A stretch of 64,000 nucleotides of DNA from positions 81,124-145,123 of the forward strand of contig NZ_FNZF01000006.1 in assembly GCF_900109165.1 (NCBI RefSeq), given 5' to 3'. Shown in pieces: positions 26,080 to 34,270 of this stretch; positions within the stretch are counted from its first letter, which is position 1; each line of letters starts with the position of its first letter. Under the pieces are notes generated by a model, which made no database searches, was not told the DNA's origin, and saw only the letters and a list, made by a program, of their open reading frames with translations. This DNA is from Bhargavaea ginsengi (GTDB taxonomy: Bacteria; Bacillota; Bacilli; Bacillales_A; Planococcaceae). A program made the translations under genes and the position numbers.

Positions 26080-26517
26080 ATGGCGACGCCGAGCATGGAA
26101 GACTATCTGGAGCAGATCTGGCTGAAGTCGGCGGCAACCGGGGAAGCGCGTGTTTCCGACATCGCAGAGGCGCTGGAAGTCCTTCCGTCATCCGTGACGA
26201 AGATGGCGAGGAAGCTTGACCGGGAAGGCTATTTAGTTTATGAACGCTATAAAGGGTTAATATTAACTTCAAAGGGTGAAGTATTCGGCCGGAAGCTGGC
26301 CGGGCGCCATGAGCTGCTCGAACGCTTTCTCCGGCTGATCGGCGTAGACGAAAAGCATGTCTACAACGACGTCGAAGGGATCGAGCATCACCTGAGCTGG
26401 GACGCGATTGACCGCATCACCGATCTTGTGCGTGTCCTCGAGGCCAACCCTGCGACGCTGGACCAGCTGGAGCGGAACCGCGCCGCGGACCGTGCAGACG
26501 AAGAAAGGGAGAGATAA
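26080..26517 (+). CDS. mntR: Manganese-responsive repressor MntR (DtxR family)
   Basis: 145 residues. The N-terminal winged helix ([21 protein letters not shown]) is followed by the dimerisation domain. The Mn(II) ligands of B. subtilis MntR are all conserved: Asp8 and Glu11 in MEDYLE, His near 77 in GRHELLE, and the EGIEHH cluster near 99-103. The aspartate at position 8 marks Mn rather than Fe selectivity. It represses Mn uptake genes (mntH, mntABCD), none of which lies in this window. The ATG at 26080 gives MATPSMEDY as in B. subtilis. cvfB follows two bases after the stop, so the two are cotranscribed. Confidence 0.96.
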   Translation: MATPSMEDYLEQIWLKSAATGEARVSDIAEALEVLPSSVTKMARKLDREGYLVYERYKGLILTSKGEVFGRKLAGRHELLERFLRLIGVDEKHVYNDVEGIEHHLSWDAIDRITDLVRVLEANPATLDQLERNRAADRADEERER

Positions 26518-26519
26518 CT

Positions 26520-27395
26520 ATGACAAAGGCCGAATCCGGGCGAATCATCGAGGCGCTCGCGGAAAGGCGGGAAGGGTCCCGCTGGGTCCTGTCCTGTGAC
26601 GGACAGGATTTCAATATGAATGCGTCGGAAGCACCGGAAGACCTGAATGAAGGAGACCGGCTGAAAGTTTTCCTCCACCCGGACCGCCGCGGCAACCTCG
26701 TTGCGACGAGCCGGCTGCCACGCATAGAGGCCGGTTCGTACGGCTGGGCTGAAGTGATCGATATAGATGGGCGCGATGGTATCCGGACAGACATCGGCTC
26801 ATCCGTCGAGGTCATCGTGAACCCGAAAGACATGCCGCAGCTCAAGGAACTTTGGCCGGAGCCGGGCGACTGCCTCTACATGACGCTTCGTACGGATAAA
26901 GGGGGCAATCTGTTCGGCCGGCTCATTACCGAAGAGCGCATCAAAGAAGAATATGTGGACGCACCCGCATCCCTCTTCAACAAGAATCTGAAGGCGAGGG
27001 CATACCGTCTGTTGCCGGTCGGGGCGTTCATGCTGAGCGAGCCGCAGAAATATAGGATCTTCGTCCATCACAGCGAGATGAAGTTTGAGCCCAGACTCGG
27101 ACAGGAAGTCGAAGTGCGGGTCATCGGCATCCGGGATGACGGCTCGCTTAATGGGTCACTCCTGCCCCGGAAGGAAGAGCGGATCGGTGATGACGCGGAA
27201 ACTGTCCTTCGATACCTGAACGGAGCGGGCGGCAAAATGCCGTTCACCGACAAGTCGAGACCGGAGGAAATCGAGGAGATGTTCGATATGAGCAAGGCCT
27301 CGTTCAAGCGCGCGCTCGGAAAGCTTCTGAAAGAACGGAAAATCGTACAGGAAGACGGCTGGACTTATTTGAAGGATGCCCAGCGGGATTCATGA
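26520..27395 (+). CDS. cvfB: S1-like RNA-binding protein CvfB/YitL
   Basis: 291 residues: tandem S1-like OB folds and a C-terminal winged helix (FDMSKASFKRALGKLLKERKIV), as in CvfB of S. aureus and Streptococcus, where it binds RNA and affects virulence gene expression. Conserved block GSYGWAEVIDIDGRDG. Placed two bases after mntR; the pairing is an operon but gives no direct functional clue. Terminator at 27405-27441. Confidence 0.92.
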   Translation: MTKAESGRIIEALAERREGSRWVLSCDGQDFNMNASEAPEDLNEGDRLKVFLHPDRRGNLVATSRLPRIEAGSYGWAEVIDIDGRDGIRTDIGSSVEVIVNPKDMPQLKELWPEPGDCLYMTLRTDKGGNLFGRLITEERIKEEYVDAPASLFNKNLKARAYRLLPVGAFMLSEPQKYRIFVHHSEMKFEPRLGQEVEVRVIGIRDDGSLNGSLLPRKEERIGDDAETVLRYLNGAGGKMPFTDKSRPEEIEEMFDMSKASFKRALGKLLKERKIVQEDGWTYLKDAQRDS

Positions 27396-27404
27396 AACTT
27401 TTTA

Positions 27405-27441
27405 CCCTCCCTGCCCGTTATATGGGTAGGGAGTTGCTTTT
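27405..27441 (+). terminator. Terminator of mntR-cvfB
   Basis: CTCCCTGCCC, loop GTTATAT, GGGTAGGGAG then TTGCTTTT. Confidence 0.75.
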
Positions 27442-27465
27442 GTATTCAGGAAAGGGGAAAACCTC

Positions 27466-28383
27466 ATGATCAAGAAGAAGAGATGGGCATTGCCCGCAAT
27501 CATAGCATTAATCCTTTCGCTGGTGGCGGGCCCGGCCATATCTGCTGCGCCTGCGGTCGATGAGCGGCTCGGGATTCCGATTGTCGTATACGGCGCAGAC
27601 CTGACCGCCGACCAGAAGGAAAGCGTCAAGTCGAGCCTAAAAGTTGCGGAGGAAGCGGAAGTCGAGGAAATCACTGTTTCCGGACAGGACCTCGGAAAGT
27701 ACATCGAGGGTTCCAACCCGCGGGCACGCATGTATTCATCCGCGAAAATCACCGTGACCGAGCCGGGCAGCGGCCTGGTCATCCAGATTGTCACGCCGGA
27801 CAACATCACGCAGGTCACGTCGGACATGTATGCGAACGCAATGCTGACAGCGGGAATTGAAGATGCTGACGTGGACGTTGCCGCACCGAAGCCGGTCACC
27901 GGCCATTCGGCGCTTGCGGGGATCTACAAGGCCTATGAGGCAAGCGGCGGCACGCTCGACACGGAGCGGACCGATGTCGCAAACGACGAGCTGACCGTGG
28001 CGACAGAGCTCGCCGAAAAGTCGGGCGTCGATGAACAGAAGGTAACGGAGCTCCTCACCGAGCTTAAACAGCAGATCGCCGAGCAGAATCCGGCGACAAA
28101 GGAAGATGTCGAGCGCATCGTTTCCGAGCAGCTCGACAAGCTCCAGATCGAGCTGAGCCCGGAAGACCGCCAGCTGCTCATCGATCTGATGGACCGCATC
28201 CGCCAGCTTGATATCGACTTTGGCCAATGGTCAGATCAGCTCGGACAGTTTGCGCAGGATTTCAATGACAAATACGGCGACAAGATCCGCGAGACGGTGA
28301 ATGACGAAGGCTTCTGGCAAAAAGTCAAAGACTTCTTCAACAGCCTGATTGACTCGGTCCGCTCGCTGTTCAGCGCCAACTGA
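27466..28383 (+). CDS. Secreted DUF1002 protein (YpuA-like)
   Basis: 305 residues with a Sec signal peptide (IKKKRWALPAIIALILSLVA, likely cut after ISAAPA). The mature part begins with the DUF1002 core (LGIPIVVYGADLTADQKESV; NPRARMYSSAKITV). The second half is helical and acidic (EQLDKLQIELSPEDRQLL), probably coiled coil. The B. subtilis homolog YpuA responds to cell-wall stress; its function is unknown. Monocistronic, terminator at 28388-28428, then repeat array 3. Confidence 0.9.
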   Translation: MIKKKRWALPAIIALILSLVAGPAISAAPAVDERLGIPIVVYGADLTADQKESVKSSLKVAEEAEVEEITVSGQDLGKYIEGSNPRARMYSSAKITVTEPGSGLVIQIVTPDNITQVTSDMYANAMLTAGIEDADVDVAAPKPVTGHSALAGIYKAYEASGGTLDTERTDVANDELTVATELAEKSGVDEQKVTELLTELKQQIAEQNPATKEDVERIVSEQLDKLQIELSPEDRQLLIDLMDRIRQLDIDFGQWSDQLGQFAQDFNDKYGDKIRETVNDEGFWQKVKDFFNSLIDSVRSLFSAN

Positions 28384-28387
28384 TAGA

Positions 28388-28428
28388 AAACGGATGCCCG
28401 GCAAATTTGCCGGCGCATCCGTTTTTGC
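28388..28428 (+). terminator. Terminator after the DUF1002 gene
   Basis: AAACGGATGC-CCGGCAAA / TTTGCCGG-GCATCCGTTT stem followed by TT. Confidence 0.9.
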
Positions 28429-28452
28429 TTTTTAAAAGGCAAGGGTCGCGAC

Positions 28453-28515
28453 GAAAGTGACGAATCCGCCTTCGAAAGTGACGATTCGCCCTTCTCGAGT
28501 GACGAATCCCTCCCG
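28453..28515 (+). repeat. Array 3: three 21-bp repeats with core GAAAGTGACGAAT
   Basis: Units start at 28453, 28474 and 28495. The core reads GAAAGTGACGAAT, GAAAGTGACGATT and TCGAGTGACGAAT, each followed by a pyrimidine-rich half. It lies between a + strand terminator and a - strand gene end. The same core occurs in arrays 6 and 7. Confidence 0.85.
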
Positions 28516-28546
28516 AGTTATTCTCAGGCGTTCCGCAGTCCGGCCG

Positions 28547-29269
28547 TCATCGGATCCGCTGTCCCAGCTCCCTGTACCATGACTCGGTTTCTTCCGGATT
28601 GCCGCCCGTAATGAAAACCGGTCGATCAGTTGTCTCGATCAGAAGGATAGGGGACTGCTCTGTATCGACGAACAACAGCGAAGAGCCATGGCCTTCGACG
28701 GAAAACCGGCCTTTAGCGTAGTCGGCAAAGCCGAATCCGTTTTCCTTGTAGCGGACTGTCGGCATCGTGTCGAGCAGTTCCGCGGAACGGATATCCTGGT
28801 AGAGGATCCTTTCACCATACATGCCTGAAACCTCAATCGCCGACTCGCCGAATGTGACATCCGGCTGTTTGGCCCCGATAAAGAGTAGGACCGCAGTCCC
28901 GCCAATCACCACGACTGTCATGATCACCGAGATGAGAAGGGAACGCTTCCTCTTATGCGGGACTTCGCGGCGGGACAGGATGATCAGCCCCCCAAACAGC
29001 ACCAGCATCATGAAGGCCATCTGCACTTCAAATGTATAGCGGAAACCGGTAAGGCCGAGTGGCATGAGGAGAAGCAGCCCCGCTGCGATAAGGAAGAATA
29101 TCCGGCCGACGCCCTGCGGATAGCCGTTCTCAATCAGCTGCTGTTGCTCTTCTTCGGAGCGTGTGGCGAATCCGGAAATAAGCATATAGGAGCGGCGTTT
29201 CAGGATGATGTAGGCAAACAGTGCGAACAGGGCAATCAGGAACACCTGGGTCCAAAAGATGAGTGACAT
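28547..29269 (-). CDS. Membrane protein with DUF3784-like N-terminus and PH-like tail
   Basis: 240 residues. The first 60 look like DUF3784 (ISGFATRSEEEQQQLIENGY between two helices), followed by two more hairpins of helices (LLLLMPLGLTGFR; LLISVIMTVVVIGGTAVLLF). The last 90 residues are soluble and resemble a bacterial PH domain (ISAELL-like strand, FITGGNPEETESWYRELG). It is probably a membrane protein with a cytosolic domain; function unknown. The ATG at 29269 has GGAAAGGA upstream. Confidence 0.75.
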   Translation of the reverse strand: MSLIFWTQVFLIALFALFAYIILKRRSYMLISGFATRSEEEQQQLIENGYPQGVGRIFFLIAAGLLLLMPLGLTGFRYTFEVQMAFMMLVLFGGLIILSRREVPHKRKRSLLISVIMTVVVIGGTAVLLFIGAKQPDVTFGESAIEVSGMYGERILYQDIRSAELLDTMPTVRYKENGFGFADYAKGRFSVEGHGSSLLFVDTEQSPILLIETTDRPVFITGGNPEETESWYRELGQRIR

Positions 29270-29327
29270 GATTTTTTTCCTTTCCAATCGGGTATCGTTT
29301 TTCAAGTGTATCGGGGATGCCTGGAGA

Positions 29328-29383
29328 TTGCAAAAGCGCAAGTAGACGTATATGATTAAGTAAAGTATCTTGAAATCAAGATA
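29328..29383 (+). promoter_or_regulatory. Dioxygenase promoter with MhqR-type operator
   Basis: TTGCAA (29328-29333), 17-bp spacer, TATGAT (29351-29356). The perfect inverted repeat TATCTTGA-AA-TCAAGATA (29366-29383) covers the expected transcription start. It matches the known B. subtilis MhqR operator pattern tATCTcgAatTcGAGATa, which controls quinone-response genes such as mhqNOP. A repressor there would block initiation. No mhqR gene is in the window. Confidence 0.8.
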
Positions 29384-29400
29384 AAAAGGAGCGAACGGAC

Positions 29401-30366
29401 ATGCAACTCGGAGGAATTCACCATGTCTCGGCCATCACGGCCAGCGGAGCAAAAAACCATGACTTTTTCACCAGGGTACTCGGCATGCGGCTCGTCAAGA
29501 AGACGGTCAATCAGGATAGCACCTCGATGTACCACCTGTTTTATGCCGATGCGGTCGGCACGCCGGGAACGGATATGACGTATTTTGAAATCCCGATGGC
29601 GGGCCGCACCTATCCTGGCGTTTCTTCCATCAGCAGCACCGGTTTTCGGGTCAAGTCTGAAGAAGCGCTTGCGTTCTGGATCCGGCGGTTTGATGAATTG
29701 GGTGTGGACCACGAAGAGATCAGGGAGCGCAACGGCCGGAAGACGCTGGCCTTTACCGATCATGAAGGTTCAAGGCTGATGCTCATTGCAGATGACGGAT
29801 CGGGCGTTCCGTACGGGGTTCCTTGGAAAAAGTTTGATATTCCTGAAGAATTTGCGATTGTCGGGCTCGGTCCTGTAAAATTGACGGTACGTCACCCGGA
29901 ACGGACGGAAACGGTCCTGACTGAAGTGCTGAATTTCAGGAGGGCGGGGACCTACCCATCTGACGTGCCCGGCATGCCTGACTATATCGTCTACGAAACC
30001 GGTGAGGGCGGAGCGGGAGCGGAAGTGCACCTCGAGACGCGTCCGGACCTGCCGCTGGAGCGGCCGGGCAGGGGCAGCGTTCATCACGTCGCCTTCCGCG
30101 TTTCGACTTTCGAGGAGTATGACAGATGGCTTGAGCACCTCGAGCGGGCAGGTTTCCAGACAAGCGGCAAAGTGGACCGGTACTATTTCCGGTCGATCTA
30201 TTTCCGTGAGCCGAATGGTATTTTGTTCGAACTTGCAACGGACGAACCCGGCTTTGACTCTGATGAGCCGATGGACTCGCTTGGCGAGACGCTGGCACTT
30301 CCGCCTTTCCTTGAGCCGCGCCGACAGGAAATCGAGGCGTCACTCAGTCCTTTGGAGCTTGACTGA
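29401..30366 (+). CDS. mhqO: Ring-cleaving dioxygenase of the MhqO/MhqA type
   Basis: 321-residue vicinal-oxygen-chelate protein with two glyoxalase-like halves. Metal ligands are in GGIHHVSAITA (His near 7), GSVHHVAFRV (His near 222) and the glutamate of NGILFELATD near 275. The homologs MhqO/MhqA are induced by hydroquinones and catechols and are thought to open the ring and detoxify them. The MhqR-type operator ahead of the gene agrees. ATG with AAAAAGGAG upstream. The next gene follows after 42 bases without a terminator. Confidence 0.92.
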   Translation: MQLGGIHHVSAITASGAKNHDFFTRVLGMRLVKKTVNQDSTSMYHLFYADAVGTPGTDMTYFEIPMAGRTYPGVSSISSTGFRVKSEEALAFWIRRFDELGVDHEEIRERNGRKTLAFTDHEGSRLMLIADDGSGVPYGVPWKKFDIPEEFAIVGLGPVKLTVRHPERTETVLTEVLNFRRAGTYPSDVPGMPDYIVYETGEGGAGAEVHLETRPDLPLERPGRGSVHHVAFRVSTFEEYDRWLEHLERAGFQTSGKVDRYYFRSIYFREPNGILFELATDEPGFDSDEPMDSLGETLALPPFLEPRRQEIEASLSPLELD

Positions 30367-30408
30367 TCGCCGTTTTGGGTACACAAATGGGGAAAGGGGA
30401 GTTGGATC

Positions 30409-30693
30409 ATGGAATTTGAACTGAAAGAACTGGGCAGCGATGCCTATGCATTCGTGCATGAGGAAAACGGCAAGAGGGATGCGGAGATCACTTGGACGAA
30501 GATGGGGGATGTGATGGTCATGGACCATACATTCGTAGACCCTTCACTCCGCGGAGGCGGCGTAGCGAAAAAGTTGCTTGATCGTGCAGCTGACTATGCA
30601 CGTGAAAACAATTATAAGATGGAAGCGGTCTGCTCTTATGTCGTGACCGCATTTGACCGCTACGATGAATATGAAGATGTAAAAGCCAAATAA
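30409..30693 (+). CDS. Small GNAT-like N-acetyltransferase (YjdJ family)
   Basis: 94 residues, the minimal GNAT form: strand pair with MDHTFVDPSLRGGGVAKKLL as acetyl-CoA loop and VCSYVVTAFDRYDEYEDV at the end, as in YjdJ/human NATD1 relatives. Probably cotranscribed with the dioxygenase gene and so under the quinone operator; if so it belongs to the same stress response, which is inference. Terminator at 30703-30743. Confidence 0.88.
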   Translation: MEFELKELGSDAYAFVHEENGKRDAEITWTKMGDVMVMDHTFVDPSLRGGGVAKKLLDRAADYARENNYKMEAVCSYVVTAFDRYDEYEDVKAK

Positions 30694-30702
30694 ACACACG
30701 AA

Positions 30703-30743
30703 AAAAGCAATCCGTTCCGATTTGATCGGGCGGATTGCTTTTA
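30703..30743 (+). terminator. Terminator after the small acetyltransferase gene
   Basis: AAGCAATCCG / CGGATTGCTT arms with an inner CGA/TCG pair, then TTTT. Confidence 0.8.
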
Positions 30744-30778
30744 TGTTTGATAGTGGCTGATCGTCATAAAGTCCTCCC

Positions 30779-30874
30779 TCAGAATGTGAAGAAAATCAGA
30801 ATTGCCGTGAGAACAGACGATCCGGCAATGGCATACATCGCATCGGACTGACTAAAGATGAGTTTTTTTTCCAT
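30779..30874 (-). CDS. Putative 31-residue membrane peptide
   Basis: Read on the minus strand: MEKKLIFSQSDAMYAIAG followed by a hydrophobic segment ending in LIFFTF, then TGA. GGGGGAG sits 8 bases before the ATG, a ribosome binding site as strong as those of known genes here. One transmembrane helix is predicted. I do not recognise the family. The coding case rests on the binding site, the clean start-to-stop frame and the hydrophobic pattern. Confidence 0.55.
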   Translation of the reverse strand: MEKKLIFSQSDAMYAIAGSSVLTAILIFFTF

Positions 30875-31039
30875 GGGTTCGTCTCCCCCTTTGTAAAATG
30901 TGTGATGCTATGAAAGTACCCCTTGAAATAGGTGGGTAAACCTTCCATTTTACAGCCTTCTAAAAAAGTTGAAACCGTGTGTGGTTTCATCCGTAAGAAG
31001 AAAGGTAGAATAAAAGAAAATCAAAAGAGGTGTCGCCAA

Positions 31040-31531
31040 ATGGAACAGAACTCCTTTAACCGTCCTTTTAAACGGACCGGGGAACGCGTCCTCGGAATCG
31101 TCGGCCTGGTTTTTAACATTCTCGGTGTGATTATGACACTAGTCGTGAACAGCCTGATGAAGTCGCTGACGAACGATCCGCAATTCCAGCAGGAATTCGA
31201 AGCGGAAATCTGGAATGACCCGACGCTCACTGAGTCGGATGCGCAGGCCATCGTGGACATGATGTATATGGGGATGGACTGGATAGTCAGCTTCGGCTGG
31301 TTCTTCATCGCTGCCCTGGTCATCAGTTCGATCCTGATCGTGATTGCACTTATCAACCTTAGTAAGAACTCCAAACTGAGCGGAATCCTATTCATCGTCG
31401 CCGGCGTGCTTGCCGGAATTATTTCCCTGACATCCATCCTGCTCTACATCGCCGGTATCATGTGCTTCGTGCGCAAGCCGCCTGTAGAAGAGGAATCGGT
31501 CTATGGAAATGACACAATGCGTCCGCTGTGA
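31040..31531 (+). CDS. DUF4064 membrane protein
   Basis: 163 residues: helix 1 after RTGERVLGIVGLVFNILGV, an extracellular loop of about 45 residues (NDPQFQQEFEAEIWNDPTL), then three helices and a short tail. This is the DUF4064 layout, function unknown. The ATG at 31040 has AGAGGTG upstream. Terminator at 31540-31565. The gap before it holds the 31-residue peptide gene. Confidence 0.85.
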   Translation: MEQNSFNRPFKRTGERVLGIVGLVFNILGVIMTLVVNSLMKSLTNDPQFQQEFEAEIWNDPTLTESDAQAIVDMMYMGMDWIVSFGWFFIAALVISSILIVIALINLSKNSKLSGILFIVAGVLAGIISLTSILLYIAGIMCFVRKPPVEEESVYGNDTMRPL

Positions 31532-31539
31532 CCGACCCT

Positions 31540-31565
31540 GCCCCGGCCTATGCCGGGGCTTTTTC
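31540..31565 (+). terminator. Terminator after the DUF4064 gene
   Basis: GCCCCGGC, loop CTAT, GCCGGGGC and five T. Confidence 0.85.
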
Positions 31566-31636
31566 TATTTATGTGGGAGTGGTAGTGGAGAATCAGTGGC
31601 TGATATAAATAGGGATTAAAAAAAGGTCAAATGTGC

Positions 31637-31675
31637 AAAAAAAAGCACCGGCTCATACGAGAGCAGGCGCTTTGA
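31637..31675 (-). terminator. Terminator of the GNAT gene at 31653
   Basis: On the minus strand AAAGCGCCTGCTC / GAGCCGGTGCTTT with bulges, then T residues; it overlaps the last codons. Confidence 0.6.
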
Positions 31676-32147
31676 GATAATAGACATATTGAGCTGTGAC
31701 TGTCGGATAGCCTTCGAACAGTTCGTCGAATTCTTCAAGAAGCTCGAAACCTTGCTTTTCATAAAATGTGCGGGCGCCTTCATTCAGGCAGTCGACGTAG
31801 ACGAACAGTTGGCGGCCGTCTTCCAGTGAAGAGAGGCCGGCTTCGAGCAGTGCCGAGCCAAGTCCCATTCCCTGATATTCCGGGAGCAGGTACATGTCGG
31901 TCAGCTCTGCATCGCCGTCTTCGTCCACACGGGTGAAGTTGGCAAATCCGACCGGCCGGCCCTCATGCTCCGCGATCAGCATCGTGGTCTTTTCCAGCCG
32001 TTTCATCATCATCGGTGCAGCGTAGGCGCGTGTGAGGAAGGACTCCTGTACCTCTTCCGGGAGGATGCCTTCATACGTGTCATCGTAACTGACCGCCGCA
32101 ATCTGCCGGACGGTCTCGATATCATGTCGTGTCATCAAACGGATCAT
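31653..32147 (-). CDS. GNAT family N-acetyltransferase
   Basis: 164 residues with a full GNAT fold: MYLLPEYQGMGLGSALLEAG is the acetyl-CoA loop and NEGARTFYEKQGFEL the C-terminal signature. The ATG at 32147 has GAGGTGA eight bases upstream (the in-frame GTG lies inside it). Substrate unknown. Divergent from the ElaA-like gene. Confidence 0.88.
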   Translation of the reverse strand: MIRLMTRHDIETVRQIAAVSYDDTYEGILPEEVQESFLTRAYAAPMMMKRLEKTTMLIAEHEGRPVGFANFTRVDEDGDAELTDMYLLPEYQGMGLGSALLEAGLSSLEDGRQLFVYVDCLNEGARTFYEKQGFELLEEFDELFEGYPTVTAQYVYYLKAPALV

Positions 32148-32256
32148 GGAAAAGGTCACCTCGCCAAATGATTTCCATCAACTATAACAAATAAATCAGC
32201 CTTCCGATACACATTGTGGAATAATGTAATCAAAATGAAATGAAAGAAGTGGGACT

Positions 32257-32712
32257 ATGAACTGGAGTGTCAAAAGCTTTTCGGAACTGACGGTGGACGA
32301 GCTATATGAAATCCTCAGGCTGAGGGTCGACGTGTTTGTAGTGGAGCAGGCTTGTCCCTACCCGGAAATCGATGGAAACGACCGGGATGCCCTCCATCTG
32401 ATCGGCATGGAGGGGGATACGATTGCGGCTTGTGCGAGGGTGCTCAAACCGGGAGACGTGCATGAGCATCCGGCAATCGGCCGGGTGATCGTCAGGAAAT
32501 CCCACCGGGGAAAAGGGATTGCCCGCGAACTTGTCGAAAAGGCAAAGCAGGTCGTCACGGCGCGTTATGGCGAGTTCCCTGTGCACCTATCAGCCCAGCA
32601 TCATCTGGAAGACTTCTATGCGTCATGCGGATTCCGTACGGTTTCCGAGCCATATGATGAAGACGGGATTCCCCATGTGGATATGCTGCTGTTGGTTTCC
32701 GCCTGGGAGTGA
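32257..32712 (+). CDS. ElaA-like GNAT acetyltransferase
   Basis: 151 residues matching the ElaA type: opening LYEILRLRVDVFVVEQACPYPEIDG (a block typical of ElaA; only the first residues are diagnostic), IGRVIVRKSHRGKGIARELV for acetyl-CoA and LEDFYASCGFRTVSEPYDEDGI. The gene is followed after 59 bases by a small conserved protein gene with no terminator between. Confidence 0.9.
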   Translation: MNWSVKSFSELTVDELYEILRLRVDVFVVEQACPYPEIDGNDRDALHLIGMEGDTIAACARVLKPGDVHEHPAIGRVIVRKSHRGKGIARELVEKAKQVVTARYGEFPVHLSAQHHLEDFYASCGFRTVSEPYDEDGIPHVDMLLLVSAWE

Positions 32713-32771
32713 GGGGGTATACTGCACTATGAAGCCAATCACGACCGAAATCGAACTGGAGGATGATGGAT

Positions 32772-33218
32772 ATGGCAGGCAAAAATAAGAATCTCTTACT
32801 GGCTGGTCTCGCGGCAGGAGCTTATGCGTATTTCAGCAAAAAGGAGAACCGCGACAAGGCGATGGTCGCCTTCAATAACGTGAAGACGAAAGTGGATTCC
32901 TTCATGGAGTCCCAGAAGGTGAACCGTAACTACGAGGATACGAAAGCGGGCCATTCCGATCCGTATGACTTCCAGGATAATGACATGGTGGCGGAAGGCG
33001 CCCAGACTAGCGTCCACTACTACAACCAGGAAGTGGAGGACAAGAAGAACAAGAAAAAGAATCCTGATGAGGACGGACTCTATCACAAAAAAGAAACCGG
33101 CGAGCCGGCAGGCCAGCAAAAAGCCAGCCTCGGAAGCAATGATGACACGGCTGAACAGCTTAACGAAGACACGGATTCAGTCACGACGGAAAACCGCATC
33201 AATACGGATAAGTTGTAA
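32772..33218 (+). CDS. Hypothetical hydrophilic protein with one N-terminal helix
   Basis: 148 residues. An N-terminal helix (LLLAGLAAGAYAYFS) is followed by a strongly charged, probably disordered tail (DKKNKKKNPDEDG; TTENRINTDKL). The start resembles YtxH-type membrane-associated stress proteins, but the tail does not allow an assignment. Three ATG codons (32763, 32766, 32772) follow GGAGG; the third has the best spacing. Terminator at 33231-33269. Confidence 0.7.
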   Translation: MAGKNKNLLLAGLAAGAYAYFSKKENRDKAMVAFNNVKTKVDSFMESQKVNRNYEDTKAGHSDPYDFQDNDMVAEGAQTSVHYYNQEVEDKKNKKKNPDEDGLYHKKETGEPAGQQKASLGSNDDTAEQLNEDTDSVTTENRINTDKL

Positions 33219-33230
33219 TACTAGAGCGGC

Positions 33231-33269
33231 AAAGATGCCCATCCATGACAGGATGGGCATCTTTTTTGC
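33231..33269 (+). terminator. Terminator after the hypothetical protein gene
   Basis: AAGATGCCCATCC, loop ATGACA, GGATGGGCATCTT and a run of T. Confidence 0.9.
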
Positions 33270-33339
33270 ATAAATGTGTGAAAAACGAATGCTGAAGGGT
33301 ATAGAATTAGTACATAAGAAATCCGGAAGGACGTGCGTT

Positions 33340-34245
33340 ATGGAGAAACAGGAGGCGGTATTTATCCTAAATCCTTCTTCGGGGAAGGAAGAGGCGGAAT
33401 CATACCGGGAACTCTGTATAGAGGTGCTGGAGGGAATGGGCTACACAGTCACGGTCCGAGCCACGGAGAAGCAGGGGGACGCATCTGACTTCGCACGCGA
33501 CGCTGCGAGAGCGGGATGTCCCCTTGTTGTCGCGATGGGCGGCGACGGTACGGTGAATGAAGCCGTCAATGGCCTGGCAGGAGAAAAGAGACGGCCGGAC
33601 TTTGCCTTTATCCCGCTGGGCACGGTGAACGATTTTGCGCGTGCTCTTTCCATTCCGCTTGACCCCGGGGAAGCCATACGCGGACTGCCGGATTTTGTCG
33701 TGAGGCCGACGGATATCGGCCTGGCCGGTGACCACTACTTTATGAACATTTTGGCGGTCGGAAGCCTGGCTGAAGGGGTAATGGATGTGCCGGTCGAGGA
33801 AAAGACGAAATTTGGCCCGCTAGCCTACGCGGCACATGGCCTCCAGAAGCTGATAACGGACGATGGGAACCGATTCACTATCACCCACGACAGCGGTACA
33901 TGGACCGGGCAGGCATCACTTGTTCTGGCGGCTATGACAAACTCGACGGGCGGTTTCGAGAAGATGAACCCGGATGCCAAGACAGACGACGGACTGCTTC
34001 ATCTGACTGTGATCAAACAGACGAAGCTTCCGAGTCTCCTGAAAATGTCCGCCGCATTGCTTCTTGGGAAACTGCAGGAGGACGGAGCGGTCGAAACACT
34101 CCGGACAACCCGTGCAAAAATCGAAACGGATGAGCCGATCGCCTGCAACATTGACGGTGACGAATGCGGGACGACTCCGGTCTCGATCGAGGTCCTGCGC
34201 GGTCACCTGAATATACTGGCTCCGGAAATAAAGGAAGGAGAATGA
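33340..34245 (+). CDS. Diacylglycerol/lipid kinase family protein (YegS/DgkB-like)
   Basis: 301 residues with the DAGK catalytic signature FILNPSSGKEEAE and MGGDGTVNEAVNGL, which bind ATP. The C-terminal beta domain includes NIDGDECGTTPVSIEVL, conserved in the family. It phosphorylates diacylglycerol or a related lipid at the membrane; DgkB is the essential B. subtilis enzyme, but this protein may instead be the YegS/YerQ-like paralog. The ATG at 33340 has GGAAGG upstream. The AraC regulator starts 26 bases after it. Confidence 0.9.
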   Translation: MEKQEAVFILNPSSGKEEAESYRELCIEVLEGMGYTVTVRATEKQGDASDFARDAARAGCPLVVAMGGDGTVNEAVNGLAGEKRRPDFAFIPLGTVNDFARALSIPLDPGEAIRGLPDFVVRPTDIGLAGDHYFMNILAVGSLAEGVMDVPVEEKTKFGPLAYAAHGLQKLITDDGNRFTITHDSGTWTGQASLVLAAMTNSTGGFEKMNPDAKTDDGLLHLTVIKQTKLPSLLKMSAALLLGKLQEDGAVETLRTTRAKIETDEPIACNIDGDECGTTPVSIEVLRGHLNILAPEIKEGE

Positions 34246-34270
34246 CCATGCGTGGAAAAGGTGCAGGAGG

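Noticed and set aside
31566-31640. An eighth periodic array after the DUF4064 gene
   Set aside because: GTGG-like words recur, but spacing is irregular, so it does not meet the 20/21-bp pattern.
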